A DNA stretch of 64,000 nt, from positions 62,001 through 126,000 of the forward strand of contig JACKDV010000004.1 in the NCBI GenBank assembly GCA_020633315.1. The letters run 5' to 3'. Position numbers and translations under genes: made by a program. This document shows, piece after piece, positions 16,096 to 25,053 of this stretch. Numbering within the stretch: position 1 is the first letter of the stretch; each line of letters opens with the position of its first letter. The notes under the pieces are model-generated. The model was given only the letters and a program-made list of their open reading frames with translations, made no database searches and was not told where the DNA came from. Origin of the DNA: Myxococcales bacterium. Its GTDB lineage: Bacteria; Myxococcota_A; Polyangia; Nannocystales; Nannocystaceae.

Positions 16096-19000
16096 ATGAC
16101 CGATCTGCGGACGAGCCTGCACCCCGAGCTGGCCTCCTACGCCGAGACCTTCTTCCGTGCGTTCCCGGCCCTGGCGAGCAGCTCGGGCCTACGGGTGATG
16201 GGCGGGGCCTACCTGACCAACACGGGGAGCGTGGAGATGTCGGAGGGCTCGGTCACGCTCGCACCGAGCTCGGTGCTCCGGGTGGGCCGCGCCGACGCCC
16301 GCGTCACGGGGAGCACCGTGGACTTCTCGGGGGTGTCGATCGCCGACGGGCAGGTGGACCTGCGCGGCTTCCTGCACCTGCCCGAGCGCCCCGATCCCGT
16401 GCTCGACGACGCGGCGACGATCCGACGGCTGCTGCAGGGACGCGACGAGCTCGGCGACGCCTGGGCCGACGCGATCGCCGGGGCCTCCGATCGCGCCGCC
16501 CGCTTCGGGGGCACGCTGGCCGCCGTCACCGAGGTGCCCCCCAACGCCCCCCACGACGAGGCGGCGGTGCTCGCCAACCTCCTGCGGCGGTGCTTCACCT
16601 ACGACGCCAGCGGCCGCTACTACGCCAAGTGGGCGGGCGCCGGGCGCTCGTTCCCCGCCGATCTCTCCGCGGCCTACCGCGAGCACGCCACCACGGAGGC
16701 GAGGCTCGAGCGAGAGGGCTTCTACTGCCTCACCGTGGTGAGCTTCTTCCCCGCGGATGCCCAGGGGCGCTACTCCGGGCTCGAGCTGGTCTATCGCATC
16801 GATCGCGGCGCGACCCGGGCCGAGGACCAGGTGACGGTGGTGCACGCGGCCTACCGCCAAGAGACGCGGCCGGTGGCGGAGTGCTGCTTCTTCTACACCC
16901 CCGATCTCGCCTCCACCCCGAGCGCGCTGGCGATCTCGTTCCACACCGGCGCGGCCTGGCCCCGCCGCCAGTGGAGCGCGCTGCAGCGGGTGCTGCGGGT
17001 GGAGGAGTACGAGGACGCCAGCGCCACCGCCCCCCGGCGCGTGGAGGAGCTCGACTCCGGCGACCTGCGCGATGCCGCGAGCACCGGCAGCACCACCCCG
17101 TTCCATGCGGTGGGGGTGGCCGGCGTGGTCGCCAGCATCGAGGCCCGCTACCGCTACCGCATCACGATCCGCGTGGCTCGCAGCAAGGCCCGCAGCCCCG
17201 CGCTCGAGCGCGACGCCGACGGCTTCGTGCTGGTCGACGGCGTGGACGGCTCGACGCTGATCTCCACGCTCCCGCCCCGCAGCGGGCCCTGGGCGGCCGA
17301 GCTGCCGTTCCTGGTGCCGCAGCCCTACCACCCCCGCGCCAGCAACCCGCACCAAGACACCAACCCCTACCGCGGACGGGCGGCCTCCGGGCTCGAGACC
17401 GTGGGCGAGGTGCTGGCCGCCTCCGCCGTGTTCGAGCCGGTGGCGCACGGGCGCGTGGTGGTGCTGCTGCAGCAGGGCGAGACGGTCCAGCACCTGCTGT
17501 CGCTGTACACGGACAAGTACGGCCAGCTCCGCAAGCGCGACACCGACGTGGTGGGGGCCAACCCGGGCAAGGACTCGCCCTTCGTGCTGCCGGGCGGGAT
17601 ACCGGTGATCTGCCCCTTGCTGCGCAGCGGGGCCCGCTACGCGCTCTACCTGGAGAAGGTGTGCCCCGAGTACCTGTGGCGCTACGACACCGAGATCAAG
17701 CGCTGGGACTCCGAGCACCGCGACCGCAGCCCCAGCGCCGCCACCGGGCGCGGCAAGGGGGGCTACGTCGTCACGCCGCCGCCCCAGGTGATCGAGCGGC
17801 TGGGCTCGCGCCCCGAGCTGTTCGTCACCCTCGACGCCGCGGCGCTCGCCCGCTGGCCGAGCTCGCCGGTGGGCGGCTTCGGCCAGGCCGACTACCGCCA
17901 GCTGCTGGCCGAGCTCGACGGCAAGCGACGGCGACGCTACGAGGCCCACCCCGCCGCGTTCCCGCCCCGGGCCCTGCCCCTGTCGCTGCCCCGCCGCGAG
18001 GTGACGGGAGGAATCCGCAGCTACGGCACCCTCGTCGACATCGGCTGGCCGGTGGTCGCCCAGACCGGGGCCGAGGACGCGGTGGGCGTGGACGTGGACC
18101 CGAGCATCGGCTCGCGGCTCCGCATCTACCTCACCCTCCCCCGCGACGAGAAGCCCGCCGGCGCCCGCGATCGCAGGTCGAGCCGCGGCCAGCTGCGCGA
18201 GCAGAGGATCTTCGAGCCCAACGCCTCGAGCACTTCCAGCCGCAGCCACCGCACGACCATCGAGACCGGCAAGTGGGTCACCGTCGGGGAGCTCGCGGCC
18301 GCCGACGCAGCGCGGGCCGCCGAGCTGGTCGGCGTGCCCGAGGCCGACCTGCAGGCCCACCTCCGCACGCCCCTCGAGTCGCTCTCGCTGCCCTACCTGC
18401 GCCCCTTCGTCCAGCAGGTGTTCGTCCACGTGGCCTCACCGATCATCTCGGCGTGGCGCATGGCCTGGGGCTGGGGCCTGGACGAGGTCCACAGCGGCCA
18501 GGCCGACGCCACCCCCGAGGGGACCTCGACCCACTTCGCGATCGCCCACGATGGCATCGTCTATCAGCTCGCCGATCTCAAGTGGCGGACCCACGCCTCG
18601 GGCAACCACAACCGCATCGCGGTGAGCATCGACATGTGCAGTGGCTGGGACCTCGACGGGGCCAACACCCGCGAGGCCCAGAAGAGCTGGGACGACGGCG
18701 CCGACGTCCGCGGCCATCGCATCGAGCTGCAGCACAAGGTGGAGATCCGGGCCCGCGACGATCCCAGCCGCTACGTGGACTACTACGACGTGCAGATCCA
18801 GGCGCTGCGACGCCTGGTGCTCGGGTTGTTCGGGCACCTGGACATCACGCCGCAGTACGCGTGCCTGCGGAGCTTCGACGAGGAGGCGCTCACCACCCTG
18901 ACCGTGATCCGCCACGACGACGGCCGCGAGGAGATCCTCTCGGGGATCCGCCCCACCGAGGCCGAGCGCAACCGCCACCTCGAGCGCGCGCGGGCCAACA

Positions 19001-19281
19001 TCGCGGCCTTCCCCGACGCCTGGCCGGGTGCGATCACCGACGAGCTGGACTACCCCTACGCCGCCTGGGCGGCCGACGAGCGCCTGGCGGATCGGGCCGG
19101 CACGCTCGGGCGCGACGCGTCGGGCGAGCACCTGCAGTCGCTGCCGGGGGTGCTCCACCACTTCTGCAGCGACACCGGCCACTCGGGGTGCCCGGGGGCG
19201 GGGATCGACCTGCCCTTCGTCACCGGGGCGACCACCACCCACCGCCCGGTGGGCGGCGACGTGCTCGATCCCAGCGAGTGA
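16096..19281 (+). CDS. large protein with C-terminal amidase_2-like (peptidoglycan amidase) domain
   Basis: 1061 residues from the ATG at 16096. The C-terminal ~300 residues resemble zinc N-acetylmuramoyl-L-alanine amidases: THFAIAHDGIVYQLADL carries the first zinc His, WRTHASGNHNRIAVSIDM fits the second motif, LFGHLDITPQYAC and HHFCSDTGHSGCPG come later and hold further His/Cys candidates. The common Glu of the second motif is Asp here (SIDM). The first ~750 residues are of unknown fold, beta-rich, with no recognised domain and no signal peptide. It may be a lytic effector or cell-wall enzyme exported by a dedicated system. The assignment of the amidase part is firmer than that of activity. 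Confidence 0.72.
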   Translation: MTDLRTSLHPELASYAETFFRAFPALASSSGLRVMGGAYLTNTGSVEMSEGSVTLAPSSVLRVGRADARVTGSTVDFSGVSIADGQVDLRGFLHLPERPDPVLDDAATIRRLLQGRDELGDAWADAIAGASDRAARFGGTLAAVTEVPPNAPHDEAAVLANLLRRCFTYDASGRYYAKWAGAGRSFPADLSAAYREHATTEARLEREGFYCLTVVSFFPADAQGRYSGLELVYRIDRGATRAEDQVTVVHAAYRQETRPVAECCFFYTPDLASTPSALAISFHTGAAWPRRQWSALQRVLRVEEYEDASATAPRRVEELDSGDLRDAASTGSTTPFHAVGVAGVVASIEARYRYRITIRVARSKARSPALERDADGFVLVDGVDGSTLISTLPPRSGPWAAELPFLVPQPYHPRASNPHQDTNPYRGRAASGLETVGEVLAASAVFEPVAHGRVVVLLQQGETVQHLLSLYTDKYGQLRKRDTDVVGANPGKDSPFVLPGGIPVICPLLRSGARYALYLEKVCPEYLWRYDTEIKRWDSEHRDRSPSAATGRGKGGYVVTPPPQVIERLGSRPELFVTLDAAALARWPSSPVGGFGQADYRQLLAELDGKRRRRYEAHPAAFPPRALPLSLPRREVTGGIRSYGTLVDIGWPVVAQTGAEDAVGVDVDPSIGSRLRIYLTLPRDEKPAGARDRRSSRGQLREQRIFEPNASSTSSRSHRTTIETGKWVTVGELAAADAARAAELVGVPEADLQAHLRTPLESLSLPYLRPFVQQVFVHVASPIISAWRMAWGWGLDEVHSGQADATPEGTSTHFAIAHDGIVYQLADLKWRTHASGNHNRIAVSIDMCSGWDLDGANTREAQKSWDDGADVRGHRIELQHKVEIRARDDPSRYVDYYDVQIQALRRLVLGLFGHLDITPQYACLRSFDEEALTTLTVIRHDDGREEILSGIRPTEAERNRHLERARANIAAFPDAWPGAITDELDYPYAAWAADERLADRAGTLGRDASGEHLQSLPGVLHHFCSDTGHSGCPGAGIDLPFVTGATTTHRPVGGDVLDPSE

Positions 19282-19305
19282 GGGACCGAAGACCAGGCCC
19301 TCGGC

Positions 19306-20706
19306 TCAGTGGGAGGGTGAGGGATTGTCGTCGCGCCGGGTCACGGCGGGGACCCCCGAGGGGTCGCGCTCGCGGTACTCGTTGAGGCGGTACTGGATCT
19401 TGCGGGTGGAGATCCCCAGGATCTCGGCCGCGCGCCGGGTGCTGCCGCCCACGTGCTCGAGGGTCTTGAGGATCGCGAAGCGCTCGATCTCCGCCATGGT
19501 GGCGCCGGGGATCTTGGGCGCCTCGTCGCTGGCCCGCTGCGTGTGCATGAGCTCGCGCGGCAGGTCCTTGGGCTCCACCTCGCGGGCCTGGCACAGCACC
19601 ACCGCCCGCTCGATGCTCGCCTCGAGCTGCCGCACGTTGCCCGGCCAGTCGAAGCCCAGCAGCACGCCCAGCGCCCGATCGGAGAAGCCCCGGATGTACT
19701 TGTGGTTCCTGGCCGCGTAGCGCTTGAGGAAGTGCATGGCCAAGAGCGGGATGTCCTCGCGACGCTCGCGGAGGGTGGGCACCCGCAGGGTGATCACGTT
19801 GAGCCGATAGTAGAGGTCCTCGCGGAAGCGACCGGCCAGCACCTCGCGGTGCAGGTCCCGGTGGGTGGCCGCGACCACCCGCACGTCGAGCTCCAGGTCC
19901 TTCCCCTCGCCCACGGGCTTGCTGGGCTGCTCCTGCATCGCGTTGAGCAGCTTGACCTGGGCCGTCAGCGAGATCTCGCCGATGTCGTCGAGGAAGAGCG
20001 TGCCGCCGCGGGCCTCGGCGAAGCGCCCGGGCCGATCGCCGTCGCCGAACAGCTCCTCCTGCAGCATCTCCTCGCTGAGCGCGGAGCAGGGCACCGCGAT
20101 GAACGGGCCCTCGCGGCGGTTGCTCCAGTGGTGCACCGCACGGGCCACCAGCTCCTTGCCCGTCCCGCTCTCCCCCAGCACCAGCACCGACGCGTCGCTG
20201 CCCGCCACCTGCTTGACCAGGCTCATCAGCTCCCGCGCGGGCTTGGAGCTGCCCACCCAGCCCACCTCGTCGGCGTCGCCGGCCTGCAGGGCGTCGCGGA
20301 GGCGCTCGTTCTCCTGCCGCAGCGCCCGACGCTCGAGCAGCCGCTCGAGGATCAGCATCAGCTCGGGGAAGTGCACCGGCTTGGTGAGGTAGTCGTCGGC
20401 CCCCGCCTGCATGGCCGTGACTGCGTTCTCCACCGAGCCGAAGGCGGTCATCACCACCACCCCCACTCCCGGCAGCTGCTCCCGGATCTTCTCCATCAGC
20501 TCGATGCCGCTCATGCCCGGCATCTGCACGTCGGTCACCACGATGTCGGGAGACCACCCCTCGAGCTCGCCCAGGGCCTTGAAGGCGTCCCCCGCCGTGT
20601 GGACCACGTAGCCCTCGTCTCGCAACAGCTCGGACAAGGCCGAGCGTGCCGCCGCTTCGTCGTCGACGACGAGGATCTTGGTCTCACTACCTTCGGTCTG
20701 GGACAT
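19306..20706 (-). CDS. NtrC-like response regulator lacking the GAFTGA loop
   Basis: 466 residues from the ATG at 20706. Receiver domain at residues 9-122 with the phosphoacceptor Asp 59 (VVTDVQMPG) and Lys 109. AAA+ domain at about 147-380 with Walker A GESGTGKE (178-185) and Walker B LFLDD (237-241), then a Fis-type helix-turn-helix (GSTRRAAEILGIS). Where sigma-54 activators have ELFG-x5-GAFTGA, this protein reads ELFGDGDRPGRFAEARGG: the loop is deleted. Known regulators without the loop (Rhodobacter capsulatus NtrC, TyrR) act with the housekeeping sigma factor. Palindrome site A lies 84 bp upstream. Probable partner: the histidine kinase at 25054. Confidence 0.93.
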   Translation of the reverse strand: MSQTEGSETKILVVDDEAAARSALSELLRDEGYVVHTAGDAFKALGELEGWSPDIVVTDVQMPGMSGIELMEKIREQLPGVGVVVMTAFGSVENAVTAMQAGADDYLTKPVHFPELMLILERLLERRALRQENERLRDALQAGDADEVGWVGSSKPARELMSLVKQVAGSDASVLVLGESGTGKELVARAVHHWSNRREGPFIAVPCSALSEEMLQEELFGDGDRPGRFAEARGGTLFLDDIGEISLTAQVKLLNAMQEQPSKPVGEGKDLELDVRVVAATHRDLHREVLAGRFREDLYYRLNVITLRVPTLRERREDIPLLAMHFLKRYAARNHKYIRGFSDRALGVLLGFDWPGNVRQLEASIERAVVLCQAREVEPKDLPRELMHTQRASDEAPKIPGATMAEIERFAILKTLEHVGGSTRRAAEILGISTRKIQYRLNEYRERDPSGVPAVTRRDDNPSPSH

Positions 20707-20787
20707 TCGAACGCTTCCAGGCAGGGCTCCGCTCATCGGGGAACGGAGGGTCGACGAGCAGCGTAGTGCCTGCGGGTCGGACGCCAT

Positions 20788-20804
20788 ACGCAAATCTTGC
20801 ACGA
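20788..20804. promoter_or_regulatory. palindrome site A (GCAA-N3-TTGC) between regulator and kinase genes
   Basis: ACGCAAATCTTGCACGA; the core palindrome is 20790-20800. It lies 84 bp upstream of the NtrC-like regulator (minus strand) and 43 bp upstream of the kinase gene on the plus strand. It matches site B at 24974 in 16 of 17 bases. Confidence 0.65.
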
Positions 20805-20846
20805 GGGCGCCAGGCACGCCGCCAGGGCCCGAGTATCATCCGACCC

Positions 20847-23732
20847 GTGGTTGTCGATGGCCACGGCGAGGGCGACTGCCCCAGTGAGGACGCCCTGGTG
20901 GAATTCGTCGAGGGAGGGCTCGACGAGGCCAGCGTGGAGGCGATCGACCGCCACCTCGACCAGTGTGCCCGCTGTGCCGAGACCGTGGCCCTGTTCGGGG
21001 GCGCGTTCGCGGACCAGACGGTGGGATCCCCGGGTGCACAGCCCGCACCCGACCCCGAGGAGGAGCCCGCCCACGAGCCCGTGCGCTACGCCGACCGCTA
21101 TCGCATCGACGAGTGCGTGGGCGGAGGCGCGGGCGGCGTGGTCTACCGCGCCCGCGATCTCGAGCTCGACCGCGACGTGGCGCTCAAGGTGCTGCGGGCC
21201 GAGGACGAGGCCACCGAGGGCAGCAGCTCGGCGCGATGGCGACGCGAGGCCCAGATCATGGCCCGGGTCGACCACCCCAACGTGGTCACCGTGCACGACG
21301 TGGGGGTGTTCGGCGGCCGCATGTTCATCGCCACCGAGTTCGTCGACGGCGGGGACCTGCGGGCCTGGATGGACGAGCGCCCCCGCGACTGGCGAGAGGT
21401 GGTGCCGGTGTTCGTGGAGGCGGCCCGCGGCCTCGCGGCGATCCACGACTGCGGCCTGGTGCACCGCGACTTCAAGCCGCAAAACGTGATGATGGGCCGG
21501 GACGGTCGCGTGCGGGTGACCGACTTCGGCCTCGCCCGTCTGCTGCCCGGCATGGAGGGCGCGATCGCCCAGGAGCCGGTCGGCCGCCACGAGGCCCCCA
21601 CCCTCTCCGACGCGACCTCGTCGCTGTACACCCGCACGGGCGCGCTGGTGGGCACGCCGGGCTACATGTCGCCCGAGCAGTGGCTGGGCGAGCTCGCCAC
21701 GCCGCGCTCCGATCAGTTCTCGCTGTGCGTGGCGCTCTACGAGTCGCTGTGGCGGCACCGCCCGTGGACCGGGCGCACGATGCAGGAGCTCAGCCAGCAC
21801 GTGTGCCACACGCCGCCCACCCGCCCCGCCTCGCGGCGGACCCCGGCGTGGCTCACCCGCGCGGTGCTGCGGGGGCTGAGCCGCGACCCCGAGCGGCGCT
21901 TCGAGAGCATGGAGGCGCTGATCGACGTGCTGGTGCTCAGCCCCCGCCGACGTCGACGGCGGATCTGGGGGGTGACCCTGGCCGCCGGCTTCTCGGCCAT
22001 GGCCGGGGTCGGCTACGGCCTGGCCCGAGTGGAGCCCGATCCCTGCCCCGCCGAGGCCGAGCAGCTCGCCGGTCCGTGGGGCGAGGCGGAGCGCGGGCGC
22101 ATCGAGGCGGCGCTGGGGCAGGAGCTGGGTGCACGGGCCGAGGCGACCCTCGCCCCCTGGCACGGCGCATGGGTGGAGCACCGCGTGCAGGCGTGCCACC
22201 GGCGGCGGGCCCTCGAGATCGACGAGCGCCGCCACGAGCTCACCCTGGCCTGCCTCGATCGCAGCCTCGCCAGCTTCCACGCGGTGAGCGAGGTGCTGCA
22301 GGAGAGCCGCGACGCCGACCGGGAGCTCGTGGACGGGGTGCTCGACGTGCTGCGCTCCCCCGACGACTGCGCCGACGCCAGCGCGCTGGGGCAGCGCGAG
22401 CCCGCGTGGGAGAGCGCCGAGTCGCGGCGGCTCGCCCACGAGCTGGTGGAGCCCATCGAGCGGGCGCGCGCGCTGTGGACCGCGGGACGCCAAGACGAGG
22501 CGCTCGCCCTGGCCGAGGCCCAGGTGCAGCGCATCGCCGAGGTCGAGGACCCGGCCGTGCGCGCGGCGGTGCTGCTGGCCAAGGGCCAGGTGCTCTCGCA
22601 GCGCCAGGACGACGAGCAGGCCGTGCCCGTGCTCGAGCAGGCGGTGTGGGCCGCCGAGGCCGGGGGCGACGTGGAGTCGGCCGCCCATGGCTGGACCGAG
22701 CTGGTCAGCGTGCTGCCCCGCCTCAGCCGCTACGACGAGGCCGAGGCGGCTGCGGTGCGGGCCAGCGCCGCCACCCACCGCCTGGGCGATCCCGATCTGC
22801 GGCTGGTGCTGCTGAGCAACCAGGCGGTGCTCGCCAGCATGCAGGGGCACTACGAGGAGGCGCTCGAGCAGCACCTGACCGTGCTGAGGGAGGCGCCCGG
22901 GGTGTGGGACGACGACGAGGACGGCATCACCAAGGTGCACGTCAACGTGGCAGCGGTGCTCGGCAACCTCGGGCGCATCGACGAGGCGATCGAGCACGTC
23001 GACATCGCCCTGGCCCGCCAGCACGCGCAGTTCCCCGAGGGCCACCCCAACACCGTGCTGATGCTCTCCAACCTCGGCGCGCTGCAGTTCAAGCAGGGCC
23101 AGCGGGATCGCTCCCGCGCCACCTTCGAGGAGGCGCTGGCCATGGCCGAGACCCTCTTCGATCCCAAGCATCCCAAGGTGGCTCGGATCCTCGGCAACCT
23201 GGCGCAGGTGGACTACGCCGAGGGCCGCTTCGACGACGCGCGGCGCAGCTACGAGCGGCTGCTGCCGATCCTGCGCGAGCACCACGGTGACGATCACCCC
23301 GACGTGGCCCTGCACCTGCACAACCTGGGCGGGGTGCTGTGCAAGCAGGGCGAGGTGGAGCGCGGCATCACCACCTACCGCGAGGCGCTGGCCCTGCGCG
23401 AGCGCAACGAGGGGCCCTCGCACCCCGATACCGCCACCACCCTGCAGGCGTTGGGCAACCAGCTCGGCGAGCTCGGTCGGACGGACGAGGCGATCCCCAT
23501 GCTGGAGCGGGCGCTGGAGATCCGTCGCGAGGCCAAGGCCGACCCGTACCTGCGGGCCTCCTCGGCCTACACCCTGGGCAAGCTCCGCGAGCAGGTCGGC
23601 GAGCGGACGGAGGGCATCGCCCTCGTCCGCGAGGCCCGAGAGCTGCTCACGGAGATCCAGCCCCGCCACGCCAAGTTCCTCGCCGAGGTCGACGCCTGGC
23701 TCGCCGAGCACGGGGCGGCGCCCGAGGGCTAG
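20847..23732 (+). CDS. Ser/Thr protein kinase with N-terminal zinc-finger-like motif and TPR tail
   Basis: 961 residues from a GTG at 20847. Residues 11-45 look like an anti-sigma-factor zinc finger (LxxFVEGGLD then HLDQCARC, HxxxCxxC). The kinase domain covers about 85-350, with LKVL lysine, HRDFKPQN catalytic loop, TDFGLA and MSPEQ, so it should be active. One membrane helix at about 371-395 (GVTLAAGFSAMAGVGYG). The remaining 550 residues are TPR-like, with repeated LGNLG and EEAL motifs, and end in a Kinesin-light-chain-like array. Architecture is that of myxobacterial receptor-type kinases; target unknown. It shares a 140-bp intergenic region with the NtrC-like regulator. Confidence 0.92.
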   Translation: MVVDGHGEGDCPSEDALVEFVEGGLDEASVEAIDRHLDQCARCAETVALFGGAFADQTVGSPGAQPAPDPEEEPAHEPVRYADRYRIDECVGGGAGGVVYRARDLELDRDVALKVLRAEDEATEGSSSARWRREAQIMARVDHPNVVTVHDVGVFGGRMFIATEFVDGGDLRAWMDERPRDWREVVPVFVEAARGLAAIHDCGLVHRDFKPQNVMMGRDGRVRVTDFGLARLLPGMEGAIAQEPVGRHEAPTLSDATSSLYTRTGALVGTPGYMSPEQWLGELATPRSDQFSLCVALYESLWRHRPWTGRTMQELSQHVCHTPPTRPASRRTPAWLTRAVLRGLSRDPERRFESMEALIDVLVLSPRRRRRRIWGVTLAAGFSAMAGVGYGLARVEPDPCPAEAEQLAGPWGEAERGRIEAALGQELGARAEATLAPWHGAWVEHRVQACHRRRALEIDERRHELTLACLDRSLASFHAVSEVLQESRDADRELVDGVLDVLRSPDDCADASALGQREPAWESAESRRLAHELVEPIERARALWTAGRQDEALALAEAQVQRIAEVEDPAVRAAVLLAKGQVLSQRQDDEQAVPVLEQAVWAAEAGGDVESAAHGWTELVSVLPRLSRYDEAEAAAVRASAATHRLGDPDLRLVLLSNQAVLASMQGHYEEALEQHLTVLREAPGVWDDDEDGITKVHVNVAAVLGNLGRIDEAIEHVDIALARQHAQFPEGHPNTVLMLSNLGALQFKQGQRDRSRATFEEALAMAETLFDPKHPKVARILGNLAQVDYAEGRFDDARRSYERLLPILREHHGDDHPDVALHLHNLGGVLCKQGEVERGITTYREALALRERNEGPSHPDTATTLQALGNQLGELGRTDEAIPMLERALEIRREAKADPYLRASSAYTLGKLREQVGERTEGIALVREARELLTEIQPRHAKFLAEVDAWLAEHGAAPEG

Positions 23733-23752
23733 CCAGGCCGCGGTCGCTCGCG

Positions 23753-24085
23753 ATGATCCGCCTCGCCGCCAGCTTGCGCGTGCTCGGCCCCGCCGCGCCG
23801 CGCCGCGGCAACCCGTGGTCCCTCCCCGAGCCGGCGCCCGAGCACGAGACCTGGCTCGTCGACACCGCCCAGGCCTCGGTCGCCGCGCTGTGGCTCGACG
23901 GCACCCTGTGGCTCGGTGGCGATCGGATCCACCTCGTCGCCCTGCGCCGCACCGTCGACGAGCCGACGATCGTGGCCGTCGCCTCTGCCCCCGCCGAGCC
24001 CGTGCTGTGCGTGCACCTGGTCGGCGGCATCGATCGTAGCCGCGGCGAGCTGGTCGGCTTCGCGCTCCAGCGCATCTGGACGTAG
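23753..24085 (+). CDS. small hypothetical protein (110 aa)
   Basis: An ATG at 23753, 20 bp after the kinase-TPR stop, opens a frame with consistent G/C third positions. The product is 110 residues, about half beta-prone (ASVAALWLDGTLWLGG, TIVAVASAPAEPVLCVHLVGG), without signal peptide, membrane helix or known motif. Probably the last gene of the kinase transcript: an intrinsic terminator follows 45 bp later. Function unknown. Confidence 0.6.
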   Translation: MIRLAASLRVLGPAAPRRGNPWSLPEPAPEHETWLVDTAQASVAALWLDGTLWLGGDRIHLVALRRTVDEPTIVAVASAPAEPVLCVHLVGGIDRSRGELVGFALQRIWT

Positions 24086-24130
24086 ATCTCCCTCTGCCCG
24101 GAGATCTCCTCGAGATCCACGAGATCCCGG

Positions 24131-24151
24131 GATCGCCTCCGCGATCTTTTT
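24131..24151 (+). terminator. intrinsic terminator
   Basis: GATCGC stem (24131-24136), CTCC loop, GCGATC stem (24141-24146), then TTTTT. It closes the plus-strand transcript of the kinase-TPR gene and the 110-residue protein. Confidence 0.75.
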
Positions 24152-24159
24152 CGGAGAGG

Positions 24160-24206
24160 GATCAATCGATCCGCGAAACCACAACGGTTTTTCGGATCGA
24201 TTCATC
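24160..24206. other. long hairpin with internal stem, possible structured RNA or bidirectional terminator
   Basis: AATCGATCCG (24164-24173) is the exact reverse complement of CGGATCGATT (24193-24202). Inside, AAACC (24176-24180) pairs with GGTTT (24186-24190) around an ACAAC loop. Outside, pairing continues to 24160/24206 with one mismatch. The stretch is notably AT-richer than its surroundings and lies between a terminator and a very short gene. Confidence 0.55.
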
Positions 24207-24253
24207 TGCGCAGCGGATGGATCGATCGAGAGGCGGCCGATTAGATCGACGCC

Positions 24254-24427
24254 ATGCATCTCACCACGCTGGTCGACCTTCTGGAGCAGGACCTGGGCAG
24301 CAGCGCGTCGGCGCGCTCGAAGCTCGCCGACCTCCTCGCGGAGCGCGGTGACCACGAGGGCGCGGCCACGCAGGCCCGACTGGCGCATCGCCTGGAGAAG
24401 CGCGGCCGCGGGCGCTCGGGATCCTGA
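24254..24427 (+). CDS. very small helical protein (57 aa)
   Basis: ATG at 24254, TGA at 24425. The 57-residue product (MHLTTLVDLLEQDL... ending in a basic tail KRGRGRSGS) is amphipathic and helical, with normal codon bias (third positions mostly G/C). It is preceded by the hairpin at 24160-24206 and converges on the universal stress gene. The helix-loop-helix pattern LLAERGDHEGAATQARLA resembles a single TPR. Function unknown. Confidence 0.5.
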   Translation: MHLTTLVDLLEQDLGSSASARSKLADLLAERGDHEGAATQARLAHRLEKRGRGRSGS

Positions 24428-24508
24428 TCGCGTCGCGCCCTCCCGATGGGCTCGCGCTCGAGGAGGAGGCCCCGGCCACTTGGCGGGGCCTCTTCCTATG
24501 GCGGCGAC

Positions 24509-24925
24509 CTAGCGCACCACGTACACGCTGCAGGGCGAGCGGTTGACGACCTTGGCCGCCGTGGTGCCCAGCAGGCGATCGATGCCGCCGTAGCCGTGGC
24601 TGCCGATCACCACCACGTCCACGTCGAGCTCCTCGGCCAGGCTCACCAGCACGTCGGCGGGCTGACCCACGCGGGTGATGAGCTTGCCGCGCTGCGCCTC
24701 GGGGATCCGCTCGGCCGTCAGCGCAATCTCCTTTTGGCCGTGCTCCACGAGGAACTGGGAGAAGTCCTCGCCCTGCAGCGTCCACACGGCGGTGGGGATG
24801 CTCACCGGCACCATCATCGCGCGCGCCAGGTGGATCGTGCCGCCGCGGTTCTTGGCCAGCTCGAGGGCGGCGTCCAGCACCTTGGGCTCGCGAGGGGAGC
24901 CGTCGACTCCGACGAGGATCTTCAT
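24509..24925 (-). CDS. universal stress protein, single domain
   Basis: 138 residues from the ATG at 24925. UspA-type alpha/beta fold: MKILVGVDGSPRE at the N-terminus (Asp of the ATP site), the middle strand DVVVIGSHGYGG, and the C-terminal GTTAAKVVNRSPCSVYVV. The glycine pattern GSHG-x8-GT is one residue shorter than the usual G-x2-G-x9-G(S/T) ATP-binding motif but fits the fold, so it probably binds ATP. It is divergent from the FixL-like kinase, and palindrome site B sits 49-65 bp upstream of its start. USP genes are common targets of hypoxia regulators in other bacteria, which fits the context here. Confidence 0.93.
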   Translation of the reverse strand: MKILVGVDGSPREPKVLDAALELAKNRGGTIHLARAMMVPVSIPTAVWTLQGEDFSQFLVEHGQKEIALTAERIPEAQRGKLITRVGQPADVLVSLAEELDVDVVVIGSHGYGGIDRLLGTTAAKVVNRSPCSVYVVR

Positions 24926-24973
24926 GGGAAGGATGGCTAGCGAGACCAGGCCGCCCGCGCCAGTCATACCCTG

Positions 24974-24990
24974 ACGCAAATTTTGCACGA
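24974..24990. promoter_or_regulatory. palindrome site B between USP and FixL-like kinase genes
   Basis: ACGCAAATTTTGCACGA, core GCAAATTTTGC at 24976-24986, with a further GCAA half-site at 24993-24996. It is 49 bp from the USP start (minus) and 63 bp from the kinase start (plus), so it could control both. It differs from site A at a single base. Confidence 0.7.
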
Positions 24991-25053
24991 ACGCAAGAAT
25001 GGTCTCGGGATACGCAGGAGCTGCCGCCAACGGCCTTTGTCCCGCGCGTCACC

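Noticed and set aside
20780..20830. Sigma-54 promoter (TGGC...TGC) on the minus strand at site A
   Set aside because: The GG and GC elements are separated by nine bases instead of ten, and site B has no GG element at all. The palindrome explains the similarity better.
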